Part shown: in pieces, positions 1-11,417 of the stretch
Layout: the number at the start of each line of letters is the position of its first letter
Position numbering within the stretch: position 1 is the stretch's first letter
NCBI GenBank assembly: GCA_037783415.1
Contig: JAZGTN010000007.1
Span: forward strand, 627,501 to 691,500
Direction: 5' to 3'
DNA from: Leptasterias polaris
Lineage: Eukaryota; Echinodermata; Asteroidea; Forcipulatida; Asteriidae
Length of the DNA stretch: 64,000 bases
Position numbers and translations under genes: made by a program
Notes under the pieces: model-generated
Database searches by the model: none
Told to the model about the DNA's origin: nothing
The model's input: only the letters and a program-made list of their open reading frames with translations

Positions 1-569
1 TTAGAGTTTCATTCCACCATTGATATAAAAATTAAGTTTCACTACTTGTTTTCTTTGGCCAATTGAAAAAATATAAGGTCCCTTTTGTTTCTTTTTCTGT
101 GAACATTTACAATTGTGCTTGGAACAGTCTTTTGTCTTTCCTGTTGAAGCCTCTTAATTGAAACATAAACCTTATCTGAAGACACAGTCACCAAGATTCA
201 TTTTTAACGGAAAATGTAGAGAAAGTATAACCCACCTGTTCATAATGAAATACATACAATGTAGTTCTAAATGCAAATCTAGGCCTATATGCATTTACAG
301 ATGAACACTAGAAATATGAAACATCGTTCTCCCCTAGCACTGGTACGGTGGCCAAATGCCAGTTAGGACCAGTCAGAATTCATTCTAAGTGGTCAAGCTG
401 GCTAGTCACTGCACAAGTTAAGGGCAAACCCTGCTGAAAGTATTGACAAATTAGAAGAAAACAAGATTTAAGCTAATTGGTTTTTACCTGCCTGTGCCAT
501 CAGATTATTTTACAAGTGGAGCTACATACAGTAATAATGATACAATAATTATATTAGCAATAATAATAC
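1..569. other. Left-edge spacer, no gene seen
   Basis: I see no conserved coding segment. About 322-440 resembles a dispersed repeat that recurs at 28036-28235 (CGTTCTCCCCTA start, then GGACCAGTC). The rest is AT-rich and unremarkable. Confidence 0.5.
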
Positions 570-890
570 CAAATTTATTGTGTGCACTTCAAAATAAACA
601 TGTTCAAAAAGGCATTACAACAAAAATACCATCATAAAAAATACAGCACTCAAGTAAAACAATTTAGAAACATAAATCCACATGAGTCAAGCCAACAATG
701 TTTATTATACCTAAGTAAACTAACACACATTGGTGAACAATTTCCCTTACATGTATATAGCATCGCAAAGCGCTACCCAAAATGTCACCACTTGCTACTC
801 ATCAAAATTAGCATTCAGTGTGCACACACTGCACAAAACATGTCCAGTCTGAACATTTTGCTGTGCAAAATTGCTGGAAGAAATTGTTCT
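570..890 (-). repeat. Dispersed repeat, inverted relative to 4214-4360
   Basis: Read on the minus strand, about 735-880 aligns with 4214-4360 on the plus strand. Shared blocks include GACATGTTTTGTGCA-like and AAGGGAAAT segments in the same order. The 105-codon open frame here has no recognisable protein family and is likely chance. The stretch 890-1310 holds nothing else I can identify. Confidence 0.5.
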
Positions 891-1309
891 GTACAGTAGT
901 CTTCCTCAGAGGCCTTTTAGAGTAATCAATGTTTCAAAATGTCTTTCTTTCAAAATTGTTTGGACTCACCCGCCCACCCACGCAAAATTGAGATTTTTAA
1001 ATATTTACACATCCTGGAGGCGGTGTCAATCAACAGGGGGAAGTGATTTGGCTAAAGGAGGGGGAGGACAAAGCTCTACCAGCATCCTTTGAGTTTGTAA
1101 ATTGTCAATGGTAGATTCCCCCGAATTATAAAACTTAATTAGCCAAGGCAATACTTAGACATGTAAGCAACACACTTACATGAAAAATTACTGGAAAAAT
1201 GGCAAAATCCTCTCTTAACTTAATATGGAAAAAGCTTGGAAACATGTGTTGACAATGACCCAAGGGTGCGTTGCGACCAAAAAGCTCCCTCGCTCGGGGG
1301 TTGTCTATG

Positions 1310-1572
1310 GGAAACCAGGGGCCAATGTCATAGCACTGCTTAACGGTGAGCAAGCGTATTTCACAGGTTAGCAAGAAAAAAAGGCAGTCAGCTTGCGCGT
1401 TCACCATGGATTTGCATTGTTACGTCATTCATTTTTTATACAGTAAGCACCGGAAGGTTAGCATGCCTATTTGTGTGCTTACGGTTAGCAGAGCTATGAA
1501 ACTCGCACAGTAAGCACAAAATCGGCCGCTAAGCAGAGCTGCTTAAGAGCTCTCTATGAAATTGGGCTCAGG
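1310..1572. mobile_element. MITE-like foldback, 'TTTCATAGAGCTGCTTAAGC' family
   Basis: The right end reads GAGCTCTCTATGAAATTGGGCTC, split here as GAGCTCTCTATG then AAATTGGGCTC; the left end holds GGGGCCAATGTCATAGCACT. Inside are several GGTTAGCA/GTAAGCAC words typical of the family. Related copies lie at 14402-14597, 14826-15022, 24005-24203 and 25868-26038. Confidence 0.55.
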
Positions 1573-1748
1573 GAAACAGAAGCAATGACCTCCGTGTAGC
1601 ATAGCGGTGATGAAAACACTAGTTAGTTTTGTATACATTACAAGAAGCATCTGGATTGTTTTATATCCTGAAAAGGGTGCTACGTACAATACATGTGAGA
1701 ATAAAAATGTATTTATAGAAGTTCAATCAAATTTGGGCGACTCTCAGT

Positions 1749-1973
1749 TTAAAGGGTGTTTGTATCATTGGTAAGAGTAAAAATATAAACGTTCACAGAT
1801 TCACGCATATAACTTACACGTTATAAAGATGGTCAATGGTGGGAAACTCCCTTTTCAAAACATGACTGTTTGAGCTTAAATTTTCACAGGTTTGTTTTTT
1901 CATGTATATGCTGGGTCACATCCAAGTGTGGATACAGGTCTTTGGCAATTACCAATGTTACACATGTGCTTTA
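1749..1973 (+). mobile_element. MITE-like element, AAAGGGTGT...ATTGGTAA ends
   Basis: It starts TTTAAAGGGTGTTTGTATCA and ends with an inverted version (ATTACCAATGTTACACATG then CTTTAA). This is an internally shortened copy of the family best seen whole at 18270-18607. Confidence 0.7.
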
Positions 1974-2774
1974 AAACCAATTTCCTGTTCTGTTGCCAAA
2001 CAATACATGTAAAGTGATTCCGAGTTTCATATGAACGATTCAACAAAACAAACAAATCACAAAAGGACAAAATGAGCAGTGGGTTGCGACATGCATCACT
2101 ACGCACATTGGGCGTTCAGCAGCATAAGAAAATACAGCCCTCGAATTAACCCACGGCGCCCACAGCAATTGCCGTGGTGCCCTGTGCTTTTGCTGTGGTG
2201 CCCTTTGCTAAGTTCCAATACAGATATTACATTTTCCTCATAGAAGTGCCCCTTACTAGAGAAAAATTGATGTGCCCCTTCAAGAGCGACGTTCAAGGCT
2301 TGAAAATAGACATTCAAAAACAATCCGTTTTGAATTTTACATGTTTTGGGTGAAATTAATCTCATTACATGTAAACATGAGCTGTAGTTTGTGTAAACTT
2401 GGACCACACCTCCAGCGTGCAATGTGAAGGATTTAGCATAATATTAACCACACTTGTTGAAATCTCGCCAATTTGTCAAAAACATAAATTTATGAGTTAC
2501 CACGAATAGAAAAACTGCTTAAAAGGGAGGGTATACCTTTGCTAATTACTCAAAACAAAAACAATTACCGTAAAAACTTACTTGGTAAAGAGCACTGGAG
2601 AGCTGTTGGTAGTACATGTATAAAACAATGTCAGAAACACCCCCTTTTAAGTAACGTACATGTAGTTTTCGAGTTCACCCACAATTTTTAATCTGAGAAA
2701 AGCTTTATTTTCTCAGGCATCTCAAAGCACACAGTTCTATGCAACAAGGGTGTTTGTTATTTCATTATTTTCTT

Positions 2775-2896
2775 GAAACTTCGATGACCAATTGAGCCCA
2801 AATCTTCACAGGTTTGTTATTTGATGCATATGTTGGGATACACCGAGTGAGGATAGTGGTCTTTGACAATTACCAAAGTACTGTTCTGCCTTTAAC
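2775..2896 (+). mobile_element. Partial copy of the AAAGGGTGT MITE family
   Basis: Only the right part is present: TTCACAGGTTTGTTATTT, then a TATGTTGGG block, then GGTCTTTGACAATTACCAA. The left terminal repeat is not seen. Confidence 0.6.
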
Positions 2897-2940
2897 AGAC
2901 ATGCACAAAACATACAGTATGGCACCATTTGTAGAGATAC

Positions 2941-3559
2941 CAGGGTTCTGCCCAGGATTTGTTTAATGCCGGAATTTTTTTTTTTCCTAGTACAGTCAAG
3001 TCAATTTCCTTTCGATCGTGCACGGAGTGGTTACACACGTGCGCCCTGCAGCTGTGCCTTGAATGTAGGCCCTCAGTGCGCGCACGCCTTTACCGCCATG
3101 GGAAAACAATTTACAGCATCTATAGCATGGTGCTTACTCTGTAGTTCATTTCCCTTGTATTAAACGCTGTAGAATAGGGTTCGCAACATGATGAAACTGG
3201 TATCATGTTATTCCAAGCGTAAAGCTATAATCAGCGTGACTGGAAACCATTGCAAAATCAATGCGGGTTTCGAGCGTTGGATATATTATATTGTACATCG
3301 TATAGTGGGAGGAATGCTCGATCCTGGATCATTAAAATAGACTCAAACCAAAGAAGTAGGCTACTCGAAACTTTGGATAAAACTGTTTACTGGTAAATAA
3401 TTTGTTTTACACGTTGTTCAAAATATTTTGAAGGAAATGGGCAAAAAAAAAGGGAAAATGTGTGGTGGTCGGATAAAAAAAAAAAAAGGCGAGTGCCGGT
3501 CGGGGAATCATGAGTGCCGGTCGGGTTTTCCGGCACCGACCACCGTGGGCAGAACCCTG
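2941..3559. mobile_element. 619-bp non-autonomous DNA transposon with TIRs and 6-bp target duplication
   Basis: The element begins CAGGGTTCTGCCCA and ends with the exact reverse complement TGGGCAGAACCCTG. It is flanked on both sides by AGATAC (2935-2940 and 3560-3565). The interior has poly-T/poly-A tracts and a GC-rich block near 3015-3100 but no transposase frame. The superfamily is uncertain; CAGGG ends occur in hAT-like elements, but those normally make 8-bp duplications. Confidence 0.75.
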
Positions 3560-3565
3560 AGATAC

Positions 3566-4039
3566 GTACATGTATATAGTGTGTACAAGATGGAAATACT
3601 ATCAATCAAAATAGAAGCAAAGGTTGTCAGTAATTTGACATTTGATGATAAATGTTGTAAATTTGATAGTTTGAATGGTCAAAGTCCATGACAGAAAACT
3701 GTGACAGTTTCACAGTCTCACACATAGGCTAATTAAATGTAGTGTTGAACATTGTATGGATCATTGGATTCCCACATTGCTTGTAGGCGGGTACAGGAAA
3801 CAAAATTGCATGCTAATCCAGTAAGCAATTTCCCTTTTGTAGCTTAACAATAACACACAAAAAGTATCAGTTGCTACTCGTATTCTTGTTTGTACTATAA
3901 AAGGACAAATGTCTGGTTTCACGAATTACACCAAAAAAAAACCCCAAAAGGGAGATTTTGAACCTCTTTGAGCGGGGGAAACGAAGTGTTGCACGGTGAT
4001 TCAATGAATGCAAGCTACATGTACACAATGGGCGTGTTT
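3566..4039. other. Spacer, nothing identified
   Basis: No open frame, RNA or repeat boundary that I can support. Confidence 0.4.
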
Positions 4040-4180
4040 ACATTCCAGTGTGGCGGGAGATTCTGTACCCCCAAACGGGGAACTGGGTACGAACTTCTTT
4101 TGATTATAGCGCCCTCTTTTGAATCAACCTCCTTCAGCCCACGTTAATTTCCCAATGGGGTACAGAATCTCCGTGGGACA
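4040..4180. mobile_element. Small foldback element
   Basis: GAGATTCTGTACCCC on the left is mirrored by GGGGTACAGAATCTC on the right. The interior motif TAGCGCCCTCTTTTGA followed by a CACGTTAATTT-like block recurs at 32283-32395 between GTCTCCC and GGGAGAC, so this is a dispersed family. Confidence 0.65.
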
Positions 4181-4213
4181 GATTTCCCTAGGCAAGGAAT
4201 GATTTCATCCAGC

Positions 4214-4360
4214 ACTTTTGCATAGCAAAATATTTAGACTGAACATGTTTTGTGCACACAGAATGCTTATATTGAGTAGCAAATGATGGGTTTTGTGTAG
4301 CGAGTGATACAATTTGCATAGCATTTTACTACATGCTATACAAGGGAAATCGTTCACTGC
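4214..4360 (+). repeat. Dispersed repeat, inverse of 735-880
   Basis: It aligns with the reverse complement of 735-880 (GCAAAATATTTAGACTGAACAT start, split GCAAAATATTTAG / ACTGAACAT; AAGGGAAATCGTTCAC end). Its identity is unknown. Confidence 0.5.
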
Positions 4361-7300
4361 TAGGACACCGGTATTCCGAGTTTATAAAGACGCGGTGTAC
4401 ACTTCATCTATTTTCTGGTACAGAAAATATTGGCGTGTATACACGTCTTCCGGCATTAACTGATTTTAAAATAAACCGTTCAATGAAAGTAACAGCAATC
4501 TTTTAAAAACTTCATGAAATATGACGAGAAACATGGCCATCATGAATTGATGTCATGTTACAAGTACATCCTGAAAATTCTCACATTGATCAGTAAACAT
4601 TTCCTCTTCAACATCTCCACTTACCCATAACACAACCCCTAAGATTGTCCCATCATTCCTCACAAATTTCTTCGCAACAAAATTACATTACTACGCCTTC
4701 TCGGGAGAGAAAAGCATACTTGAATGAGTGAAGCAACGAATGTTTATTCCATAGAATACATGCAGTACGTATAATTAGGAATCCAAACGTCTACGTCAGC
4801 CACCAATTGTGACGTAAATGAATGATATCCTGCAATGTTAGTCATCATTGCCTAGATTCCTCAAACACGTTGTTGCTTTAACTATGAAGCGTGAACTTCC
4901 AATCCATGGGGGAAAAGGAAATACTAATACTGTGTAAGCAAATCTTCCAGAGGGTGCTAACAAGTTGCCAAGTTTATCAACAACAAAAAGTATTGTACAT
5001 GTGGCAGCATTTTGAGGACCACAAGGGAAATAAGCCGTTTTAGCTTCATTGTATTATCTTCGACAATGCCTCGAATTGATTCACAATATCTTTTTATGAT
5101 TCTTGTATGTATTTTAATTACGTTTTTTACAAGATTTCCGTGGATATAAAAACAAACATACAAACGTTCACCCTTAATTGTGGTCCTCTGGCCAGATGCA
5201 ACCCAGTCATCTCTCACCGGTATTCTTAGAGTCTTTAATTTTGCATTGTATTAATTTTCCCCCATGTACCGGTAATTCTATTAATTAGTTTACTGCTTTT
5301 TGTGTATTGATTCTTGTATTAAATTATTTGTCATGAATTATAATTGCTGGTGCTAACTATCTTTATGTTCTGTCTTTCCACTAACTAACTTGTCTCTGTC
5401 GTGCCTGATTCTTTCGGACGCTTATGGATGAGCCGCACGTAACACTAGTTAAACCATCCAAGGACCAGTCCAAACTACATCCAAGTGATCTGCCTCGCTT
5501 GTTCATTGCTTCCCACTGCTGCACTTGATCGACAGCAGACACCGATTGTTCATAATCATAATGGTTTCAAATTCAAGAGTAACACAGGGCTCGAATTTGG
5601 TGGGGAAATCCACCAGACCGCAGGGCTTGTAGCTCAAAACTTTGACTGGACCAGAGTTGTTTTTACAAGACCAGAATCAAAATAAGAAAAGTTTGTCCAC
5701 ACAGTTTGTGTAAACTGTTTATGTTGAACGAGCAGAAGATTTATCTCATATGCCTTTTGGGTATTAAACTATACTATGGATACTCAACAGAACATAAATT
5801 TATTTATCAGAGTCAAAGTCAATATTTGAACATCATTTGTCTATTTTAAAAAGATGTTAAACGACGATATTACTAATCACAAAAACACAAGACTGCCAGA
5901 CTTGTCCAGTGGTGGGTTTACAGGTCTGACAGTCTGACACTAAATTCACTGGCCTTGGCCTCTGGTCCAGTGTAAATTTTGAGCCCTCAATGACAGTTTT
6001 GAACTTGAAAGAATCCTTTTGATAATGACCAGCACTAGTATAGAAGTGGCGGACTAGTTAAATACAAGTGTACTGGTCCTGCTGGTTAGTGCCAACAATT
6101 TTGAGGGGGGAGTTCAAATCAAATTGACAATAATCATCAAATAAAACCAATAAGAATACCCAAGATTGCACAGTAGGGCTTTTAAAACCAAAGATAAACA
6201 CCAAGTAGAAACATTCCAAGGACTTAAGTTTCAATTCAGCGTGCTTAGACCCAGCTTCCAAATTCGAGTCCAGAATGACCCATAGTTTTAGAAAACTCCT
6301 AAGGAAATCCCTGGCATGGACATCAAACATCTAGAAAGAAGACATTTAGCATTACGTATGTACAAAATAGTACATTGCACTTGTATTCTGTGTTACCATG
6401 GTCTTGGTTTTGGTGTCTGGGAAAAAATGTTCATTTTTACTTCCTATGGAAGAGTCCTTTGTATACAAAGTAGCCTTGGCCTTTCAACAAGCCAATTCCA
6501 AGGAGATAATGTAGGTAAGATAATTGTCAGTGTTTGCCCTTAACCTTTTTAGCAACTCGCCAGCAGGGCCAGTTAGTTAGCTTGTCATTTCACTAGTCTA
6601 TCAGGCTTTGCACTTGTCCTTAATTCATATTAATAGGGATGCTTTTCAACACTGAACTAGCCAGCCACACCCCTTTGGAGAGAATTTTGACTGGTCCTCT
6701 GGTGTTTTAACTGGTATTTGGCCAGCGGAGCACTCAGGGAGAACTCCAATTATGTTTCTGTAATAATAAATGGAATATCAGAGACTGAATTCTGCATAAT
6801 TTCTCTTTCCAGCCCCAAGGCTATTTGGGTCCGTCCATTTGACTATTTTACACTGTTGTTATGATAGTCCAACAGTTAATGGGATAGTACTAGTATAGTT
6901 TGGAGAGTCAAGTCATAACTGGGGTTCAGATTGTTTCAACTACACATGTACAGTTGTAGTTATAACAGATCTAACTTCAGTATACACAAGTCAGAAACAT
7001 AAATGTTTATAACGGAAGTGTGGATCTGCAATATTGTTTTGAATAATGTCCCCCATGGATATTTGTTATTTGTTAACCCATCAACAAAATAATTTAGGAT
7101 ACCAAGAATATGCTAACAAAATTTCAGCTTCTTAAATCATGTATTTACTAATACTAAAGTATAGTATGAAAGTAAACACACAATAGTTGAAACTATATTT
7201 ACATTGTACAGACAGTTTAACAGCAATACCCTCTTGACTCCATCGCAGTCAAATAAAGACGGGGAGTCCAACCTACAAGTAGGCCAACATGTTAACATGG

Positions 7301-7386
7301 CATGTAACAATCCATGATTGTTTCAAGAAATAAAATCATTAAATGACACTACAATGTGACACTGATTTGAACTGAAGTGGACCTTC
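4361..7386. other. Gene-poor spacer with dispersed-repeat fragments
   Basis: There is no recognisable exon. Pieces of one repeat family with ACTGGTCCTGCTGGTTAGT or GGCCAGTTAGTTAGC words occur near 5580-5690, 5890-5990, 6060-6100 and 6550-6740. The short open frames have no family signature. Confidence 0.45.
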
Positions 7387-7551
7387 AATAGACCAATCCA
7401 TTAAGCCCTGCCTCCTTACGAGCTGACCAATCACAGCCACGAAACCTGATCAACATTAGAGCAAAGATCACCAAACCACTCAAATGGTGATCAGATTTCG
7501 CGGCTGTGATTGGTCAATGAGAAATGGGCGGGGCTTAATGGATCAGTAGTT
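7387..7551. mobile_element. MITE-like element with nested inverted repeats, copy 1
   Basis: The ends are GACCAATCCATTAAGCCC and GGGCTTAATGGATC. Inside lies a second inverted pair, GACCAATCACAGCCACGAAA and its mirror TTTCGCGGCTGTGATTGGTC. A near-identical copy lies in a PSMD2 intron at 37644-37811. Confidence 0.8.
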
Positions 7552-10500
7552 CGAGTTAAACTCATTCCAAGATTAAGAAGTGGTCAACTTGAACTCCTAT
7601 TACTATTAATATATTAAAACACTCACTACACAGTACTGCTCACATTCACAAGAATAATACATGATAATACAAACTTTTATAAATAAGGTCTATCGCAAGT
7701 ATCCAAGGGGCAGATTTGCTGATTTCAAACACTCGTTGCCACCTGCGACTTGGGGGCTAGAACTTCAAACACGCGTACTGGAAGGTACGTGGAAGTTCAA
7801 GCACAGAGTCGCAGATGGCAACACTAATTTTAAGTTAAACATATTTAATAAAATCAGCGTTATTATTTAATAATAATATTAAATTTTGTCAATAATTAAT
7901 AAATCATGAAGTACTAATCTATAGAAAGTAAGTAGGCACACACAACAAAAAGTATGAGGTAAAATTTAATTAGTTATTAAAATAATAAGTCAAACTCAAC
8001 TCAAACTTGTAAAAGTAAAACTGTCAAATCAAAGACTCACCATGCTCACTCAGTCAACTCATGAACTCAAACGAGTCAACTCAAAGTCAAAGAACAACTG
8101 ATTTGTTCTTTCTTAATCTTAGACTCATAACACTGTATAGTTCAATGATTTTGCACGCCCAACAGACAGTTCAACCCACAGTTATTAATGACAATCAATC
8201 CGTACACACTACACTACACTACACAGTACACAGTCATGTGTACAAAATGGCACAGACAGCCGCCATGCTGTATTCTATGTACTCACCATGTACAATGCCA
8301 CCGGCTCTATGCAGTTTACAATGTAACGCCCAACTTCCGGGATAACACAAGTTCTCGCCAAATTTACCCTCAAAACGATTTGAAATCACTTGAAACATTT
8401 GTGAGAAGGACAAGAATGACTATGAAGTTCGTCTATGCATTTTGGTGACAATAAACAGTGAAATACTACTAGTTTCGAAGGTTTTTGTGAAAATTTTCAA
8501 GGGTTTGCCGGTTTTCCCTATTCGCCAATAGATGGCGGTTGAATTGAATCACTTCATATGTTGATATAAATACGCTACAATAAAGTAGTTCATATTTTGT
8601 GGTAGTTCACAGCTTAACGGAAACTTGATGACTTATTTTGGAAAATTACCAACTAATTAGGTGTCCTTTCATTAATAATGAAAATAAAAAGCAAAATTGT
8701 GTTTTAATTCCGGTTTAATTTCTTGCGGCTCACTTATTTCAACACTGTTTAGAGTAAAGTGGCCAGGGCGTGGTGACGTTACCTCTACCCTCGTTCCATC
8801 ATTTCTTTTTTATTGCATAGTGTCACGACAGCGGGTGACATTAGCGGGTTGGGTTACAAGATTGTCCGGGAATTAATGTAAGGAAATTTAAAAATACATC
8901 CTTTCATGATGAAAAACAACAAACTTTGATGAATAGAAAATTATGTTAACAGGTGTTTGCATCGTTACGCTGGCGCACTAGGTTAGCGCGCGTACGGTGG
9001 AGTTTGATACTGCAAATTATCCAGATAATTACAAGCCATGCCAGAGTGACCACACGGGGTTCCGCATTGCGCGCGCTCGCAGTTCCCGAGATTGAAATAA
9101 ACTTTCTTTCTTGTAAACAAACTTAACACAGTTAAAAAGAACCATTTCTTAAATTTAATGTTTTTATCTTTTGGAGTATTCTGCGAAAGGTTGTGTAAGA
9201 AGCCTTGAAATTCATCGCATGCCAAACACTGCATGCTGCATGCCATTAATAGTGTCCTTATGGCGCCGGCAAATGTGCACAAAGAGCAGAGGTGGGGGCA
9301 GCCGGGCTGGGGTGGTATTACCACATTGAGAGAGGCGACACCTGCAAACACTTAGTGTTAAAAGTTCAGCATGAAAAATATTTCCACCCCTGAGCCACCA
9401 CGCCCCTGAGCCACCACGCCCCTGAGCCACCACGCCTACACAGTGTAAATGTCTCTAATCTCTCTGAAATTCTCAAAGGAATAATGATATAAAGTTTTTC
9501 ACGAAAGCAGCCATCCACTATAAAGTTGTAATTCCTTGTATGACGTCACTCGTGGCAACTGTCTGCATAGGCCCTCCATGATCTGCCTTCGTTTGGAAAT
9601 CAAATTGCATCATGTCAAGATGGCATGCCACACATGCCTTGCCTAAAAATCAACCACACTGCATAGAAAAACACGAGGAATACGACACCTACTAGTAAAA
9701 TGGTGGTGATGACGTCAGATGAATTGTTAAACGAACCTTCTTTTGTCACTAAATAAATGGAGAGAAAACTTATATCACGCATCAGTACATTTTAGCACAG
9801 TTGCTGTAGTGACCATTATCTAATTATCAAGTCGTTTACAGGATAAACAAAAAAAAATTATCACAATGTCTTTTCTTTTCTTGTATTTAATTTACTGTTT
9901 TTGTCCACTTGTTGTATTTCATAGAATTCTGTGGAGATTGTCTAATAAACAAAAAAACAGGACGTATTTTCGCGGGAATTGAAAACATTGAGGTGGGCGT
10001 GGCCACCGGTAGGTAGAACCACGTAAATCATATTGGATGGCATATATCCATCTGATTTATTTCAAATGTAATTTCCCATTTTTATTCATCACGGGGTACT
10101 ACAGGTTTGAGAAAACATGATAAATTAGCACGATTTAACACAGAAAAATGCAAAAAAGTCGAAGGACTGTGAATCACCCTGAGCTTTGTGTGAAAGACTA
10201 CATTTTAAAAATAGCTCTTCACACAATACCACATCCAATAGAGTGAATATAGCTACTTCTAAATCGGAAATGTTATGTGTGTAGTCATTTCTGTCACGTG
10301 AAAAAAACCTGAAAGGACTGTTTTGAGTCAAGTCTCGTACGGTACCCTGTTCCATCCAACACTGTTAATAGCATACAGAGTTGAGTAACCAGTCGATATA
10401 TTAAATGTTATTGCAAGTGCTGATGGTGGTACGTACGTATAGCGCAAGTTCTCCGTTTTTTCTCTCCAAAAACAATGTAAGATTTTAACTGATTTTATTT

Positions 10501-11171
10501 TTTTTAGTCATATATTAAAAAATGTACATTTATGTTAAATTTTATGATTGAAGGAGCTTGAAATAGCAATTTTAAAATAATGTTTCATCAATTTTTCCCA
10601 AGTCGACCCTCTTCTCCCCTCCTCCTCCTCCTGATGCTGATCATGCTGATGTCTGCTGGCACAGTGCTACATGTTGATTCTCTGCTCTATCTAGTCTAAC
10701 CACTTTTTCCACTCAGTCTCAGTCTCAGGCCTAGCTAATTAATATTTAAGATTCATCGGATATATTGCCGTCACGGCTAAGCTTTACTAAAAAAGCTGGA
10801 CAATTTTGTAGCGCCCTCTTTCTTTTGATGTTTGAGCCGACATTATACAATTTAACATATTAATTAAATGATAATGTGTAAATCTCTTTTGAGTAGTGTT
10901 GGTTCTGAAAAGAACCGGTGGTTGACAACTCCTCAAGGGATTCTTGAGTTGACCATTGTTGCGTAGCTCAACACAAGTTAAATTCAATAATTTCCGCTAA
11001 TAGTAATGAGAAACAATTATTTATCTCCTAATTTCCAATTTACATTGTCTTGATTCAATGATTTTGATACTGCAGAAATAAACTGATTGGTTGATTTATT
11101 GAAATATCTGTAGTTTAAGCTCTTCAGACTTTTAGTTTTTCTTTTCTAAATATCCACTGCCTGCCCGTGAC
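7552..11171. other. Spacer upstream of ATP6V1C, no exon supported
   Basis: No conserved coding block is visible. A 16-bp unit (CCCCTGAGCCACCACG) is repeated about three times at 9385-9436. CpG-rich words cluster near 8980-9080. The non-coding first exon and promoter of ATP6V1C must lie somewhere here, because an acceptor sits directly before its ATG, but I cannot place them. Confidence 0.4.
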
Positions 11172-11330
11172 ATGTCGTGGCTGAGTGGTCTAGCACACTG
11201 AATTCAAGTTGTGGTGGCTGAGTCACCATAAAAATGTGGGTTTCAATCTCAGTCCCGGCACTTGTTTCCTTGAGCAAGACACTTAACTATCATTGAAATC
11301 AACTATCATTGTATATCCTGACTTATGGAT
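11172..11330 (+). mobile_element. tRNA-derived SINE (Leu/Ser-like head)
   Basis: The head TGTCGTGGCTGAGTGGTCTA resembles an A box. GGGTTTCAATCTCAGTCC is a degenerate B box. It is followed by the family body GAGCAAGACACTTAAC. Better copies are at 39966-40260 and 34640-34945. Confidence 0.65.
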
Positions 11331-11417
11331 CCTGCAGAGTAACAACATAGTAGAAGTAGTTGTAGAAATAGACGCTAAATTTGTATTATTGTGTTTTCAT
11401 AATTTGTTCTTTTACAG

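Noticed and set aside
582..899. 105-codon plus-strand frame at the left edge
   Set aside because: It overlaps a dispersed repeat that also occurs at 4214-4360; composition is Lys/His/Ser-rich with no motif.
8983..9351. 122-codon minus-strand frame
   Set aside because: Cys-rich by composition but no family motif, no splice context, and CpG-rich background.
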